36,751 nt of DNA from Spirogloea muscicola. Lineage: Eukaryota; Streptophyta; Zygnematophyceae; Spirogloeales; Spirogloeaceae. The notes beneath the pieces were generated by a model that was not told the origin of the DNA, searched no databases, and saw only the letters and a program-made list of their open reading frames with translations. Positions 1-12,000 of this stretch are shown one piece after another. The position numbers were made by a program, and so were the translations under genes. Each line of letters begins with the position of its first letter. Position 1 is the stretch's first letter. The stretch spans positions 95,404 to 132,154 of the forward strand of contig WELB01000147.1 of NCBI GenBank assembly GCA_009602725.1, given 5' to 3'.

Positions 1-49
<49 letters not shown>
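1..49. other. Poly-T run at the left end of the window
   Basis: Forty-nine consecutive T residues come directly before GC-rich sequence of the first gene. An equally pure T run closes the window at 36708-36751. Homopolymers of this length at both ends suggest contig or scaffold termini, or a library or assembly artefact, more than a biological feature. Confidence 0.9.
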
Positions 50-50
<1 letters not shown>

Positions 51-104
51 GCGGCGGGGCGACGGGCGAGGGGCCAGCCGGCGGCCGCCGCCGGCCAGGC
101 CAGG

Positions 105-3100
105 ATGCCGCCCAACCTGGACTTCCAGGACTGGTGCGCCGCCGCCGCCGCCACCAAGGAGGCCCTGCCGCCGCGCCCGATCATGGTCAAGGTGGACAAG
201 GCCGCCTACGCCATGCCTGAGCTCGACACCAGCCTGATCCCGGCGCTCCCAGAGATCGGCGAGCGCAAGCGCAATGCCAAGCAGGTGTGTGCCCCTCGTT
301 CCTGCATCGCTCGCCTGCGCAGCACGTCTCGCGTTGGCAGTAACGCTCGATCAGAGGCGACGAGCCCAGGCGGCAGGCAGCGGGGCGCTGCCCTTGGGCC
401 GCAGCATCGCCGAGGACTGTCAATTGCCTTGTGACTCGCTTGATAGCGTGCTGAGCCTGAGCTGAGCGGCCTTGCGGGCCTTGCTCGGGGAGCAGCTCAC
501 GTGGGTGCTGCTGCTCAAGGCGCACAAAGCGGCGGGCTGCATCGCCTGGCTGGGGGTCGGCCTGGTCACCTTCTTGACCGCCGTCCGGCACCGCCTCCTG
601 ACCAAGCAGGTGGGAGCAGCTCTAGTGCCACCCTTGCGGCTCGGAAGCTGCTGTGGCCTCCTTATATGTGGCATTACTGCAGTATAAGGGCTTTCCAACA
701 AGCCTTGCTGCCAAGGCTGGCCACCTGAATTGGTGGGAGCGCTCGCTCAATAGCTTTGCAGTTGCTTTGTGTAGCTGCAATGGCAGTACTCATATCGTGC
801 GGAGGAGGGGTTCATGCAGGGGCTTGGCAAGACTGTCGGCGGGGGCGACTCGAAGCCGAGGAGCCGGCTCCTCCGGGTCCTCCGCATCTTCCTCCTCGTT
901 GTGCTCGGCTTTTTCGTCTTTGAGGCCGTCGCGCACGCGTTCGGCTGGCAGCACCACGTGCCGCAGTTCCACCGCCTCTCCACTGTCGGCTTCTACAACC
1001 TCCTCCACTGGTCCTACCTGTCGTGGGTCTCCTTCAGGTACACCATCACCACTGAGTGCTCAATGTAAGTCCACCAAGGACTGCTACGACTGCTTTTGAC
1101 TACAGTATATGTAGGTGCTTTCCGCACGATGGAGGACCATGTACAAAGCTATCTGCTCCAAGTAGCAGTGTCAAGGTGGACTATGGCAGGCGGCCACCCA
1201 GGCGATTGATCAGATAGAGATTGGCTGCCCTTGTTCAAAACGACTGTACTTCAGGCCCTTGCGTTTCGCCTCCTCTGATGCAGGAAGAAATACATTGCCC
1301 CTCCACTCCAGTTCTTCGCCAACACCTGCACCTATTTATTCATTTTTCAGGTGCTAATGCCAAATGAGTGTTACCTTGAAATTGGTCTTTCAGCACAACA
1401 ACCTGCTGCATGTGATCGAGCAGGGGCATTGAGACTGGCGAGAGCTTGCTGGGCCCGCGACCCGCTTCATGACGCAGCACATCTTAATGGGATGTTTGAC
1501 TGCGCAGTCCATTGATCGCGTGGTATTGAGCCTGGGCTGCTTCTGGATCAGACTGAGGGGCCTGAGGTGAATACTTAGCTGCATGACACTTCAAGAACAC
1601 AAGTGGCACTGGACTTGTGTGGCAGCCCCTGCTAGTGACACTGCCTTCTCCTGGTGTGCGCAGAAGTTTGCCAAGACTGCACTTTAAAAGCATTTCTTGG
1701 CAGCACTCGCAACATTTCTGCATAAATTGCAGCTCTCGTATCCATGTATTTGCTCAACCTGTGTATGTGCTTACATTATACAAATGCTCTTGCAGGCCAC
1801 AGCCCAAGGTCGAGCTTGAGGAGGCCGGTGCCGATCTGGAGAGAGCGCTGGATCACTACTACCCCATGGTGCTCATCCAGGTGCCCATGTGCAATGAGAG
1901 GGAGTGCTACGAGCAGGCCATCACGGCAGCGTGCCAGATGGACTGGCCCAAGACTCGCATGCTCGTCCAGGTGAGAAGCACTGGAATGGCAGAGCTCTTG
2001 GGCAGGAGAAGGAGCCAATGTAGACCCTTTGTCACAGAACATCATCTGTAGCTTATGTACAACGAAATTTTATGCGGGCACTTGCGCTCCAGCAACCGAC
2101 ACTGAAGAAGCCCCTTCAGAACTTTGTCAGAACCATTCAGAACGTTTCAAAGGACATTGCCTCCTTAGCAAAGTGCAAGCTCATTGGCTGCATGTGGTCC
2201 ACTGGCAGGTATTGGACGACTCTGACGATGTGACGATCCAGAAGCTGATCAGAGGGGAAGTTCAGAAGTGGTTGCAGAAGGGATCGCCGATCACGTACAG
2301 GCACAGACTGCTTCGTCGCGGATACAAGGCCGGCAATTTGCAGAGCGCCATGAACTGCGATTATGTGAAGGACTATGAGTTCGTGGCCATATTTGACGCT
2401 GATTTCCAGCCAAAGCCAGACTTTCTTACAAAGACCATACTTCACTTCAAGGTCCGCGTAGCTTCCACATGGCTGGATGCCACTGCTGCAGCAGTCATGA
2501 GTACTTTGCTTTCGCAGCCTCAGTGTCTGTCGACCTCGCAGGCTGATGCAATTCCATTCCTGTTATGCACCAGGAGCAACCTGACCTTGCATTAGTACAA
2601 GCGCGGTGGTCCTTCATAAACAAGGATGAGAACCTGCTGACGCGCCTCCAAAATATCAATCTTAGCTTTCACTTTGAGGTCGAGCAGCAGGTCAATGGCA
2701 CCTTCATCAATTTCTTTGGCTTCAATGGTGAGAGGGCAGTATGACCTGATTAAGCTTAAAGGCAGCTGTGCCTTGCTTCCAGTGGGCAGCTTAAGTGACA
2801 TTGTTGATGTAGCTCGACATTGTTGAACTCCGTGTGGGGCTTCTATTACTCTCAGTGAAAGGCCGAATATACCCAGAGAGAGCAAGATTCCATAGAGGGC
2901 GACTAGACCTTATTGAAGTCCATTGTCTTAGCCTGTTGCCTTTGTTGGTACTAAGAGTTGGCAACAGGTACCTCAGCTGTTAGTACTTGCGAGGGGGTTG
3001 AAGTGGAGTGACATCAAGTAAACCTCATAGATGATTGCTCGTACCTGTGCTAAGTCAAACATGTGAGGTGCAGGCACTGCTGGTGTATGGAGGATTGCAG

Positions 3101-5004
3101 CGCTGGAAAATTCTGGAGGGTGGCTAGACCGCACGACCGTAGAGGACATGGATATTGCAGTCCGCGCACATCTCAAGGGCTGGAAATTCATCTTCCTCAA
3201 TGACGTCGAGGTATGCTTGGGAGTTGGTACATGCTACATTGTAATCAGGGCCCCTCTGGTGGTACTACTTGGTACGTCTTGCTTAGAGTCGAGCTCTGTG
3301 GCATTGGTCCGATAATCTTATGCAGAACATCTGCAGGCCTGCATTGACTTTAGTCAAGATGTGACTGGAAGAGCATGTAATTAGATGTATGTAGCTTGAG
3401 CAGATAATGACTTGCTATACGGGCCCTCTGTTTTTCAGGCCCTCTGTGAGCTGCCAGAGTCTTATGAAGCATATCGCAAGCAGCAGCACCGCTGGCATTC
3501 AGGGCCAATGCAGCTGTTCCGCCTTTGCCTCCCTGACATCATCACGGCCAAGGTGGGCATGTTGGTAGCCCTTCAGAATCATTGCTGGTCCTTGAGCTGC
3601 ATGTGGCTCCCTACCCATTTACTTTGAGACTTGGCCTGATGTCTGGCCGTTGTACTTTGCAGGTTGCCCTCTGGAAGAAGTTCAACATGATATTTCTGTT
3701 CTTCCTCCTCAGAAAAATGATACTACCCTTCTACTCGTTCACTCTGTTCTGCATCATCCTGCCGCTGACCATGTTTGTTCCCGAGGCCAGCCTTCCGCTG
3801 TGGGTGGTGTGCTACATTCCAGGAGCAATGTCAATTCTGAATGTCATTCCGTCTCCCAGGTACAGATGTTTGTAGGTCGACACATGTGGCATACATTGCC
3901 TTGCCATTCAATGTTGCATTGCCATTCAGGATTTTGGCAATGGATCCATCACAGCCATGGTTGACATGGAGAGATTTGCTGCATTGACGATGTTGTCGAA
4001 GACTGGCGATTGGCCATGGTCAGCCAGGCTTTGACATGCAAGTGTGTGTTGTGGTCAAGGTTTTGTCAACCCCCATCTATCGATGTTCTGACTTAGATAT
4101 TGCACAATGCAGGTCCTTCCCATTCTTGGTCCCGTATTTATTGTTCGAGAACACGATGTCCGTGACCAAGTTCCAGGCCATGATTTCTGGCCTCTTCCAG
4201 CTCAATTCAGCGTCTGAGTGGGTAGTAACCAAGAAGACTGGGCGTTCATCCGAGGCAGACCTCCTCGCTGTCGTGCGCGAGGTCAAGGCTGAAAACGGAC
4301 CTCCTTTACCATCCCACGCACGGGCAGCGTCAGAGACTTGCTTGGACAGTCTGAAGGAGCAGCAATCGGCATTGCAAGTCGCTGCTGAGAGTCCAAAACT
4401 CAAGCTCAAGCCAAAGCGGACTGTGCAGAGGTGTGCTCCTCAAGATCCCGCACAGGGTCAGGAGAATTTGGCAATTCTAGCATCTGACTGACAAGTATGT
4501 TTGTGCTAACAAGCACATCATGTACACATTACTGCACTTTCTGTGATGGTCATACTCATGAATTCAATGTTGGTTCCGTGCTTACACCCGTGAATGCATG
4601 CTGGTGATTGCAGGATGTACAGAAAGGAGCTCGCCCTTGCACTTCTCCTCCTCGTGGCAGCTGCGAGGAGCCTGATGTCTGAGCGGGGGATGCATTTCTA
4701 CTTTCTCCTTTTCCAGGTAAAGGGAAGGCACTTTGCTGGATGTAGAAGGCCGACTTAAGAAACTGATCCTGCTTGTGCTTGTGTTTGCCTGAAAAATCGC
4801 GGCAGTTGCTGCTTGGAGTTTGCTGCTTTGAGGATGCTGAAGAGTATGTATGTAGCCTTGTGTTGTCATTTGCTTCGCTCTTTACTGCAGTAGCTTCTTG
4901 CTGTATTTCAATTGATGTTCTCACGTACTCTGTGCTGTGCAATGCAGGGTTTGGCCTTCCTTGTGGTTGGCCTTGACCTCATAGGAGAGCCGCAGAAGGT
5001 ATGA
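105..5004 (+). CDS. CSLC-like: CSLC/CSLA-like glycosyltransferase family 2 (Golgi beta-1,4-glucan synthase), 14 exons
   Basis: Exons by GT-AG sites and frame: 105-284, 496-609, 820-1037, 1284-1350, 1508-1566, 1796-1970, 2209-2451, 2574-2727, 3074-3210, 3439-3552, 3663-3859, 4113-4430, 4614-4716, 4948-5004. They join without a frame break into 711 residues, the usual CSLC length. The catalytic D,D,D,QxxRW set is complete: VLDDSDD (272-278), FDADF with DAD at 334-336, TTVEDMD (D428) and QQHRW (464-468). Membrane stretches lie before the catalytic loop (about 115-135 and 175-205) and after it (about 495-560 and 660-700). In land plants CSLC makes the xyloglucan glucan backbone in the Golgi and CSLA makes mannan. 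The recalled resemblance is closer to CSLC, for example [15 protein letters not shown] and [12 protein letters not shown]. The start is the first ATG after the T run; upstream exons or a promoter cannot be seen. Exon 12 would read on to a stop at 4489, but its donor at 4431 restores the conserved C-terminal membrane exons. Whether the product is glucan or mannan cannot be read from the sequence. Confidence 0.93.
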
Positions 5005-6420
5005 GCTGGACCTGAGTGACAGACAGGTGCAAAGGTCATGGGACTTGAAAGTGTGAAGGCATGCCAGCTGCTGTAAATATATTCAGTCTGCTGTGACATT
5101 TCACGTGAGTTGGATAGCCGGACTCCTTCGCCCTCCTGGCTGGCCACGCCATGGGTAAATGAAGGCAGTATGCAGCACAGCAGGAGTGTGCCTGCCTTGA
5201 ATTAAGCTGGCATACTCGAAGCTCGCCGTTGCAATTCGTCGCAGCCCTGGCTGAGGGCGATCAAATTGCCCCAGGCAGCCCTGCGTCTAGACAACTAGTG
5301 CTACTCTTGCGCGGCTGGAGGGGGCACTCCACCGCTTAGGGGTGCGGCAAAGCTGCTCCTCGCGGCTCAGGCAGATGCGTGAGCAGGTGCGCCTGCTCAG
5401 AGATAGGCATGGGAGGCTTTTACAAGCATTCATATCTACTTCACCATCCAATAAATTGCTGGGCCAGCTGCAATAGTCTGGCTCAGAATCGTGGCACTTG
5501 CATGAATCTGGGGATAATTGCCATGGGCACCTCCAAGACCCTGTGTGGCAATACTCAGATTTTTTGCCCGTGTCTCAGAGCATCCATTATTCTTTATAGC
5601 ATTTTGGTAGTGATGACAAGTAGAAGTGGGTTTTGCTGTGTCAACAATGATGGCGGGATACATCGTCAGGATCCAGTCACTTGCTGACCACATGGGTGCA
5701 TTGTGGATTATTTTGACATTGGCTATTCTAGTTTGCGTAGGACAATAGATGAGACTGCAATGCTGGAAAATGCAGGGAGACATATATGTACATCAGGAGC
5801 CCATGTATGGATTGAGTGTACTAGCTGTTGCAAGCAAAGCAATGTACTGTCATTCTTGCTTTTAGAGTGCTTTTGTACGAGTCGTGAAGCGTGGGCTAAA
5901 GTTGTGACAATGTTCAGTCCCAAACACATGTTAAGAGGAAGGACGATGGCCAGGCATACCTGTGAATATGGCACGAGGATGCCATATACACACATATTCA
6001 AGGGTTGCTGAGCCTGGTGCAATTTTGATTGTATTGTCCTTGGTGCATAATGAGCCCTTGATGCATACTCAGCCAGTTCGCTTGCCGCATGATGAGGCGT
6101 CATGTAACGACCAAACCAACACCACTCTTCTGCTTGTATTAGCTTCAGGCTCTGCTCAAGCTCTCCCGGTCAAGCCGTGTGGAATTTGTACCCTGTCAGC
6201 TTGTCTAACTCTTACACTCTTTTGGGTAGACCACTTCCTGTAGGCAAGCAAGCTGTTTGACCTTCTGCACTTGGGCAAGTGTTCTCCAAATTTCCCCCAC
6301 CGTGCTGGCTGGCGCCTTCCTTCCCATCATTCACTATGCTAAGGGCTATGTCCTTCTATTTTTAGCCTCCATGTAGACCTCGTCGACTCTTCTGGGTCAG
6401 CTTTTCACGGCCACTGTCCC
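5005..6420. other. Intergenic stretch, no gene recognised
   Basis: This is the 3' flank of the glucan synthase gene. Short open frames exist on both strands, but none has a recognisable motif, splice structure or coding bias. A TGTAA followed by an AT-rich stretch near 5071 could be part of the 3' UTR. From about 6400 the sequence begins to carry the retrotransposon tail motif that dominates the next 10 kb. Confidence 0.5.
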
Positions 6421-7140
6421 TCTGTTGGCTAGCCTCATTCTTTGTCCCTGTTCAGCCCTTCAGCAGCCCGCCGGATCTAACTTCTTGGGGCTAGTGTCTT
6501 CACGTGGTCCACTGCTTGTTGGGCTACATCAGAGAGAGAGACTCTTCCAGCGTAAGGGCTGGAATGGCCGTGCGAGGCCAGCCCAAAGAAGAGGAGCTCT
6601 ACGAAGATACAGCTCTTCCGGCGTAAGGCGATGGCTGTGAGAGGCCAGCTCAGAAGCAATGAACAGTCGGAAAGGGCTGCAACACGCAATTTATACGAAA
6701 TTACTTACCGTGACTCCTGTGAATGGACGCTCATGATTCCAACCTTAGAGAATGAACAAGGTTTTAAGGAGCGGGCGGAAGGCACAAGGGACGAGGTTAG
6801 AGAGGAAATAGCTATTTTACAGGCCGTAACTGTGAGAGGCCAGCCCAGGGACAAAAAGAGAGAAGAGAAGGGCTCGCCCATTGAGAATAGGGGCTGGGAA
6901 AAAAGAGCGAGGGCTGTGAAAGAGAAGTGGCACTCCCAATGGTGGCGAGGGCTGTGAAAAGCCAGCCCGAAAAAGAATTGACGAAGGTTCGAAGGGGCCA
7001 AATGATAGAGGGGCCTAAAAAGCGCCAAGCAGCTACGAAGGGCCCTGAAGATGCTATGTCAGAACGGGGGAGGATGGTCCACTCAGTTGTGAAAAGCCAG
7101 CCCAGAAAGAATGGACAAGGTCCAAAGGGTTGAAAGGCGC
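6421..7140 (-). repeat. Cluster of retrotransposon 3'-tail copies, minus orientation
   Basis: Several degraded copies of the family's 3' tail follow one another. On the plus strand each reads roughly as a CCATTG-type box, then GGGCTGTGAAAAGCCAGCCC or a variant, then AAGGTTCGAAGGGGCC. The clearest lie at about 6545-6600, 6618-6660, 6825-6850, 6868-6910, 6924-7000 and 7085-7130. The pair near 6545 and 6618 is a tandem repeat of about 73 bases. The hairpin arms (GGCTG and CAGCC) survive in most copies. No coding sequence is preserved. Confidence 0.7.
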
Positions 7141-7440
7141 TAGAACCGCACAGCTGTGGAAGTCATTTTAGCGAATGGGAGATTAGTAACCCCGAGGCAC
7201 AAGCCGCAAGTCAGAGTAATTTGCGGCTGGAATAGATTTACTTCGGCAAAACCCAGAAGTAGCAGCCAAAGCGCGGCCTCCCAGCGAGTGCACTGCATGA
7301 GCCAGGCGACGTTGGAAGGAGTTCGGAAGGCGCGTGCGGAACACCTGGGCAAGCGATCCAGCGGCGTTAAAGCCGGGCAGCTCACCTTTCTGTCCCTGCC
7401 ACCGATTGGCCTCTCACAGCCACTGTCGTGAATCATTTTT
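7141..7440 (-). pseudogene. Decayed 3' coding end of a B-type retrotransposon
   Basis: The minus strand keeps fragments resembling the C-terminus of the element protein: a lysed form of the segment that reads GFNAAGSLAQVFRMRL in better copies (8132-8569 and 28527-29410). It is broken by frameshifts. It is recognisable only by comparison with those copies, so the boundaries are approximate. Confidence 0.45.
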
Positions 7441-7514
7441 TACGTGAAGAGGTGCGAAGAAGCTGTCACCCTGCGACCGGTTGATGGCAAGCAGCTGCAG
7501 GAAGTCCAGCAAGA

Positions 7515-7765
7515 AAGTGGCTCTCCCAGTGGCCGCCGCCTCTGGGTCTCGGCGGAATGCCTCTTTCCCTGCAGCGAGCTACTCCGACCTGATGTTACTC
7601 ACTCGCGGGTACTGAAGTCCCTCTGCATCGTCTTGTGTTTTGTAGTGTTTTGTGGTGTAGTCCTTTATCGGCACCTCTTTCTTTGGCTTTGGACATTGTC
7701 CATTCTTTTTGGGCTGCCTTTGCCAGCCCCTCTTCTCTATGGGCGAGCACTATCTATCCCAGTTA
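7515..7765 (+). repeat. B-type retrotransposon 3' end (last codons plus 3' UTR and tail), plus orientation
   Basis: In frame the copy ends AAASGSRRNASFPAASYSD, then LMLLTRGY and a TGA near 7612. A 3' UTR of about 140 bases follows, with the tail hairpin near 7709-7730. It is nearly the mirror image of 7985-8225, which carries the same end on the other strand, so the two form inverted arms around a 220-base spacer. It is 5'-truncated and encodes no functional protein. Confidence 0.7.
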
Positions 7766-7792
7766 GGGCAAGGGCTGTAATAAGCGAGGGAA

Positions 7793-7983
7793 GAAGTGGC
7801 TCTCCCAGTGGGGGCAAGGGCTTCGATAAGCCGGCTTGAAAAGAGTTGACGAGGTTCGAAGGGGCCAAAGTACGAAGGGGCTATAAGCGCTAGCTCAGAG
7901 CTGGGGCAGGATGAAACACTCGATAAGTACGAGGAGGAGCCTCAAATCCGACAGACTAGCTGCCGGGAAACAATTCCCCTGAC
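7793..7983 (-). repeat. E-type retrotransposon 3' fragment, minus orientation
   Basis: Read on the minus strand, it starts inside the last codons of an E-type element (a segment like RQG..PAASLSDLRLL). It runs through the 3' UTR to a tail with GGCCCCTTCGAACC and a weakened hairpin near 7820-7850. Its truncated 5' end follows directly the CTTCT terminus of the B-type copy that ends at 7984. This is one example of the tail-to-truncated-copy junctions found throughout the window. Confidence 0.6.
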
Positions 7984-8569
7984 GGAAGAGAAGTGCGCGC
8001 CCATAGAAAAGAGGGGCTGGCAAAGCCAGCCCAAAAAAGAATGGACAATGTCCAAAGCCAAAGAAAGAGGAGCCGGAAAAAGGACTACACCACAAAACAA
8101 TGCAGAACACAGAGACGATGCAGAGGGAAGCTCAGTACCCACGAGTGAGCAACATCAGGTCTGAGTAGCTCGCTACAGGGAAAGAGGCACTCCGCCGAGA
8201 CCCAGAGGCGGCGGCCATAGCACGGCCTGCTCGCGGGTGGACGGCGTGGGCAAGGGAGCGTTGAAGCGATACGGCCAGGCGCATGCGGAAGACTTGTGCG
8301 AGCGAACCGGCGGCGTTGAAGCCGGGCATCGCCCTTGGCAGACCCGGCCGCCGGTCAATGGCCTGGCGGGCAAGCCGCTGAAGGAGATCCAGCCAGCGGC
8401 TGCCGAAAGCCCCGTGTACATCCATCGCCAGGGTCGCGAATTCATCCCCCACCGGGTGATCAGCATATTTTCGCTCCTTGCCCCGGGCAGCCTGGCCGAC
8501 CGCGTGCCCTGCAAACGACGCCGCTCTGGTGGGATGGGGCTGGCCGTCCGCGCCCAGCTGGATGGGCAT
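7984..8569 (-). pseudogene. 5'-truncated B-type retrotransposon: endonuclease C-terminus plus 3' UTR
   Basis: An open minus-strand frame from 8569 to 8132 encodes 145 residues that match the C-terminal part of the element protein. It contains RGKERKYADHPVGD, the lysine-rich motif that follows the endonuclease core, then FGSRWLDLLQRLARQAIDRR, and ends LMLLTRGY. The PD-containing half of the endonuclease is missing. The 3' UTR and tail run to about 7984. Upstream (8570-8660) lies another minus-oriented tail, so this copy too begins right after an older tail. It is a dead fragment. Confidence 0.75.
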
Positions 8570-8679
8570 GATGGAAAAGCAAGCGCGGCCAGATTAAGTG
8601 GTGGCTGGGAGAGGCCACCCCAAAAGAATGGACAAGGTCTGAAGGAGTCGGAGTGCTAAGGAGAGCAGTAAGCGAACTC

Positions 8680-8890
8680 TCAGTAACCTCTCGTCAGTAG
8701 ATGCAAATCTGAGTAGCTAGCAGGCGGACAGACGTCGCCCTGACGGAAGGTGGAGGAGTTCTCCACCGCGACCTTAAAGCCAGCCTCCGAAAACACCCCC
8801 TGCATTCCATCGCGCAGGAGGTCGTCGGAAGCCAGCCACCAACTAACGGCCCGTGCACGTCCACCGCGATTGGAAGAGAATGATGAAGGG
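8680..8890 (-). pseudogene. Internally deleted retrotransposon fragment
   Basis: The minus strand reads LASDDLLRDGMQGVF, then SEAGFKVAVENSST, and then jumps to FRQGDVCPPASYSDLHLL and TRGY before a stop near 8688. Better copies have about 170 residues between these two parts, so the copy carries a large internal deletion. Its 5' end abuts the C-type tail at 8893-8975. Confidence 0.65.
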
Positions 8891-8892
8891 GG

Positions 8893-9000
8893 AAGGGCTC
8901 CGCCCATTGAGGATAGGGGCTGGAAAAAGCCAGCCCCAAGAAGGAATAAACAAAGGACGAGAAGGGGCCAGGGAAGTACGAAGAACAAGAAGCACAAAAA
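8893..9000 (-). repeat. C-type 3' UTR and tail, distal half of the copy split by element A
   Basis: On the minus strand this reads TGTGCTTCTTGTTCTTCGTA, then GGCCCCTTCTCGTCC, the hairpin GGGGCTGG-CTTTTT-CCAGCCCC (8918-8939, perfect 8-base arms), CAATGGGCGG and the terminal AGCCCTT. The same 3' UTR is intact at 28391-28526. Its proximal part and stop codon lie on the other side of element A at 12625-12680, so A sits inside this 3' UTR. Confidence 0.75.
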
Positions 9001-12000
9001 GGGGGGGAAGGCGCGCGGGGCGCATGAAATGAAAAGGGAGGCCAATCCAAGCCAATAAACAGTTCAAGCAGAGGCGAGTGCAAACTAAACAAGGCTACAT
9101 AATATAGAGACCTAAACTAAGGTGCCTAAGGTGACATTAGTACCCACGGGAGAGCACAAACAAATCGGAGAAGCTAAGTTGGGGAGCTGGAGCGCCGCCA
9201 CGAAAGCCGGAGGCCCGACTTAGAGCGCGCCCTGCACGTTGATGAAGAGCCAAGGCTTGCGAGCGCAGCAAACAAAGCGAGAGCCGCATTCTATAGTATG
9301 CAACTAAGGCCTGTGGAATGCTGGAGTGGCCCAAGCTGGCCCCCCGACTTCTACGACGCGCATCAACCAGCCGGGCCAGATGCTGGATCAGAGAGGACCA
9401 TTTCAAGCCGTAGCCGCCGTAGATATCCATGGCACACGGGCAAAGATGGTCCCCTCGGGGATGGTCCTGGTAGTGCCGCTCCTTCTTGCGCTCCGCGCTG
9501 GACGTGGCCCAGCCAGACACGGTTGACGTGGGTGCGCCAGCCTTGTATGCGTCGATCAGTACCACGTCCAGGAGCAGACGAGGCCCACCGCCCCGGGGGG
9601 TGGCGACCACGTCCAGACGCCGCACGTATGGCTTGCCGCGCCTGAAGGAGATTGGCATGATGCCGGACACCTCTATCGCCGGATGATACCCCGCCTCTCG
9701 CAAAATTCCAAACATTGTATCCCTGAGTAAGTCGTGGGAGGCAATGCGCTCACCCCCCTCAGCACACCTCAGCATGTGCGCGGCTCGGGCGAGCTTGTCA
9801 TCGGCAATGTGGCCACACTCGCACTGGCGGATGCCAGCCAAGCAAGGGGGGGGGAGGCCGAGGTGGTGATGGAGCGCGGTACGAAACAGGTTGTCTGAGA
9901 GCCGAAGGGACTCGTATATCGGCAGAGCATTTAACCACTCCGACGCGCCTGGGGAGCTGATGGAGAGGAGCCGGGTGAGGCCACGTCCATCGTCCTTGAG
10001 CAGTCCCTGCAAGTCAGAGGCGGCCTGCACGTCCGCAGCGTGAGAGTAAAGGCCCTGCGCTTTCCTGTCAGAACAGCGTGCCCATGCCGCAAAATCTGCA
10101 TGACCCTCTGCAAGCGTTGGTAAGCAGCGCGAGAGGTCACGTAGTGCTGCGGTTAGAGAAAGCTGGAAGGGCAGGTTCCCTGTTGCAACACCCGCTATGG
10201 CGGGTGCTAAAACAGCCTGGCCCCTCAGGATGAAGCGACTGGAGATGGTGGAGGCCACTTGGGCCCAGCAACCCAGGTGAGCTGCTTGGGACAGGCGAGC
10301 CAATGGACGGCACCCAAGGCCGCCTTTACTGATGGGTAGGGTACACTGTAGGATGGCCGCCGGCGTGGCGGATAGGTCGGGATGGTCCACCAGGCCATGA
10401 AGAGCCTGTTGGAGTCTGGAGTCCACGATAGAGTAGATGGCGTTTAGTGCAGTGGTGGGGGGCACAGTCCGCAACAGGTAAGTGGGACGCTGGGCCACAC
10501 ACCGGGTGAGGATGGCCACCGCAAGCTGCGCGTCCTGTAGGGAGGGGAGGGCCGGGAGGGTCCGGAGATGGTTCTCAAGGGTGGACTCCACAACTTGCTC
10601 CACATGCGCAGCAGCCCCCAACGGGGCTCCAAGCACCACCATGCCGAGTGGTGGGGTCTGGCACCCGGCCGGCAGCTTGCTGGAGGTAGGGATGCCGGCT
10701 GGAGACCAGGCTGAACACTTCTCGGGCCGGATGCTGAGGCCGAGGCTGTGAAGCTCGCGCTCCAACGTGCTGTAAGCGCTGGTGACTTCAGTTGGGGGTC
10801 CCACCAGGGTGGTGTCGTCGGCGTAGCTTGGGATTAGCACGGCAGGGTGGGCCTTCGCCGTATTACGCAGCGCACGTAGGTGTGCCAATGCAAAGAGGAA
10901 CCCGCCCAAAGGGTCTCCCTGCCGGGTGCCTGTGCTGGATTGCAAGACCACCTGTGACGTGCCCGCTCCCCAGAGCAGTCGGGAGGGTGCTCCGTAGGAA
11001 CACCGGAAGAAAGGGATGAGGGAGGGAAAATGCGTGCGCAGCTCCTCGGCGATGACACCTCTGTCAACACTGTTAAAGGCATTCTTCACGTCCACAGATA
11101 GAGCCATCCAATCGGGATTGCAGTCTAGGGCAACACGTAGACCATGAACCACTGTCTCCGCGCCCGCAGACAGCCCTGCGCCAAACTGGTGTGGAGAGAA
11201 GTGGAGCTGCGCCGCCTCTCTGTTCTGCTGGAATAGGGTTTTTGAAACCAGTCGGGTAAGGACCTCGCCCATCGCAATTGGTCGGACGCCCCCGGTGGGC
11301 TTGGAGAGAGCGAGCAGGGTGCTGCTGGTGAGTGCCGCCCGGGCCTTGGGTGGGAGGAGGCCGCGCGCAACCGCTTGGCACACTTTGTGCAGCAGACTGA
11401 AGTCACCCGCCTCGTCGTCGAGCCAGAGCTCTCGAAGGTGTTCGAAGAGCATGCCCGAGGGCCCTCCGGCCGCTGCTTTCCGGCTCTGCACCAGCGCTGT
11501 CCGAAGAGCTTCTGGATTGAGGTCCACCATGGTCGGGGGCTGAAACTCCTCGAGCCAGGGGGGTAGGGAGCTTGGGGCAGGGGGGTGGAGGGTCTGGAGA
11601 GCAGCAAGGGTCTCTGCGTCGTGAGGTGCTGGGGTGGCTGGGTCCAGAGCTTGGGCAGCTCGGGAAAGGTCCCCTGCGCGGCCGAAACGAATGGCTCGGC
11701 GGACAGCTGAAGCCTCTGAGGTGGCTGGGGTGGGCCGATTCGCCTGGGACACCTGGACAGCTGCGCGATGCTCCTCCAGGAGCTGCTCCCATGCACCGCC
11801 CTCAAAACGCTGAATCCTGGCTAGCATCACCGCGCGTCGGCTTGGACCACTTGGAAGGGGTCCCAGGACTAGGCGAGGGAGGAGGTGCCAGACAGTCCAC
11901 GCAGCTTCGTCGAAGCTGTTCCGAGCCATCCGAGTGAGTAGGGGCCGCGAGGCTCGCTGGATGTGCGGCCGTGCCCAGTGGGGGATGTGCCGCAAGGTGG

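Noticed and set aside
48-434. A long open frame through the first exon and intron of the glucan synthase gene
   Set aside because: The part after 284 has no family resemblance, and a good donor there joins to the conserved next exon at 496. The codons before 105 derive from the edge of the T run.
4431-4491. Reading exon 12 of the glucan synthase through to a stop at 4489
   Set aside because: It would drop the conserved C-terminal membrane exons at 4614-4716 and 4948-5004, which join in frame through the donor at 4431.
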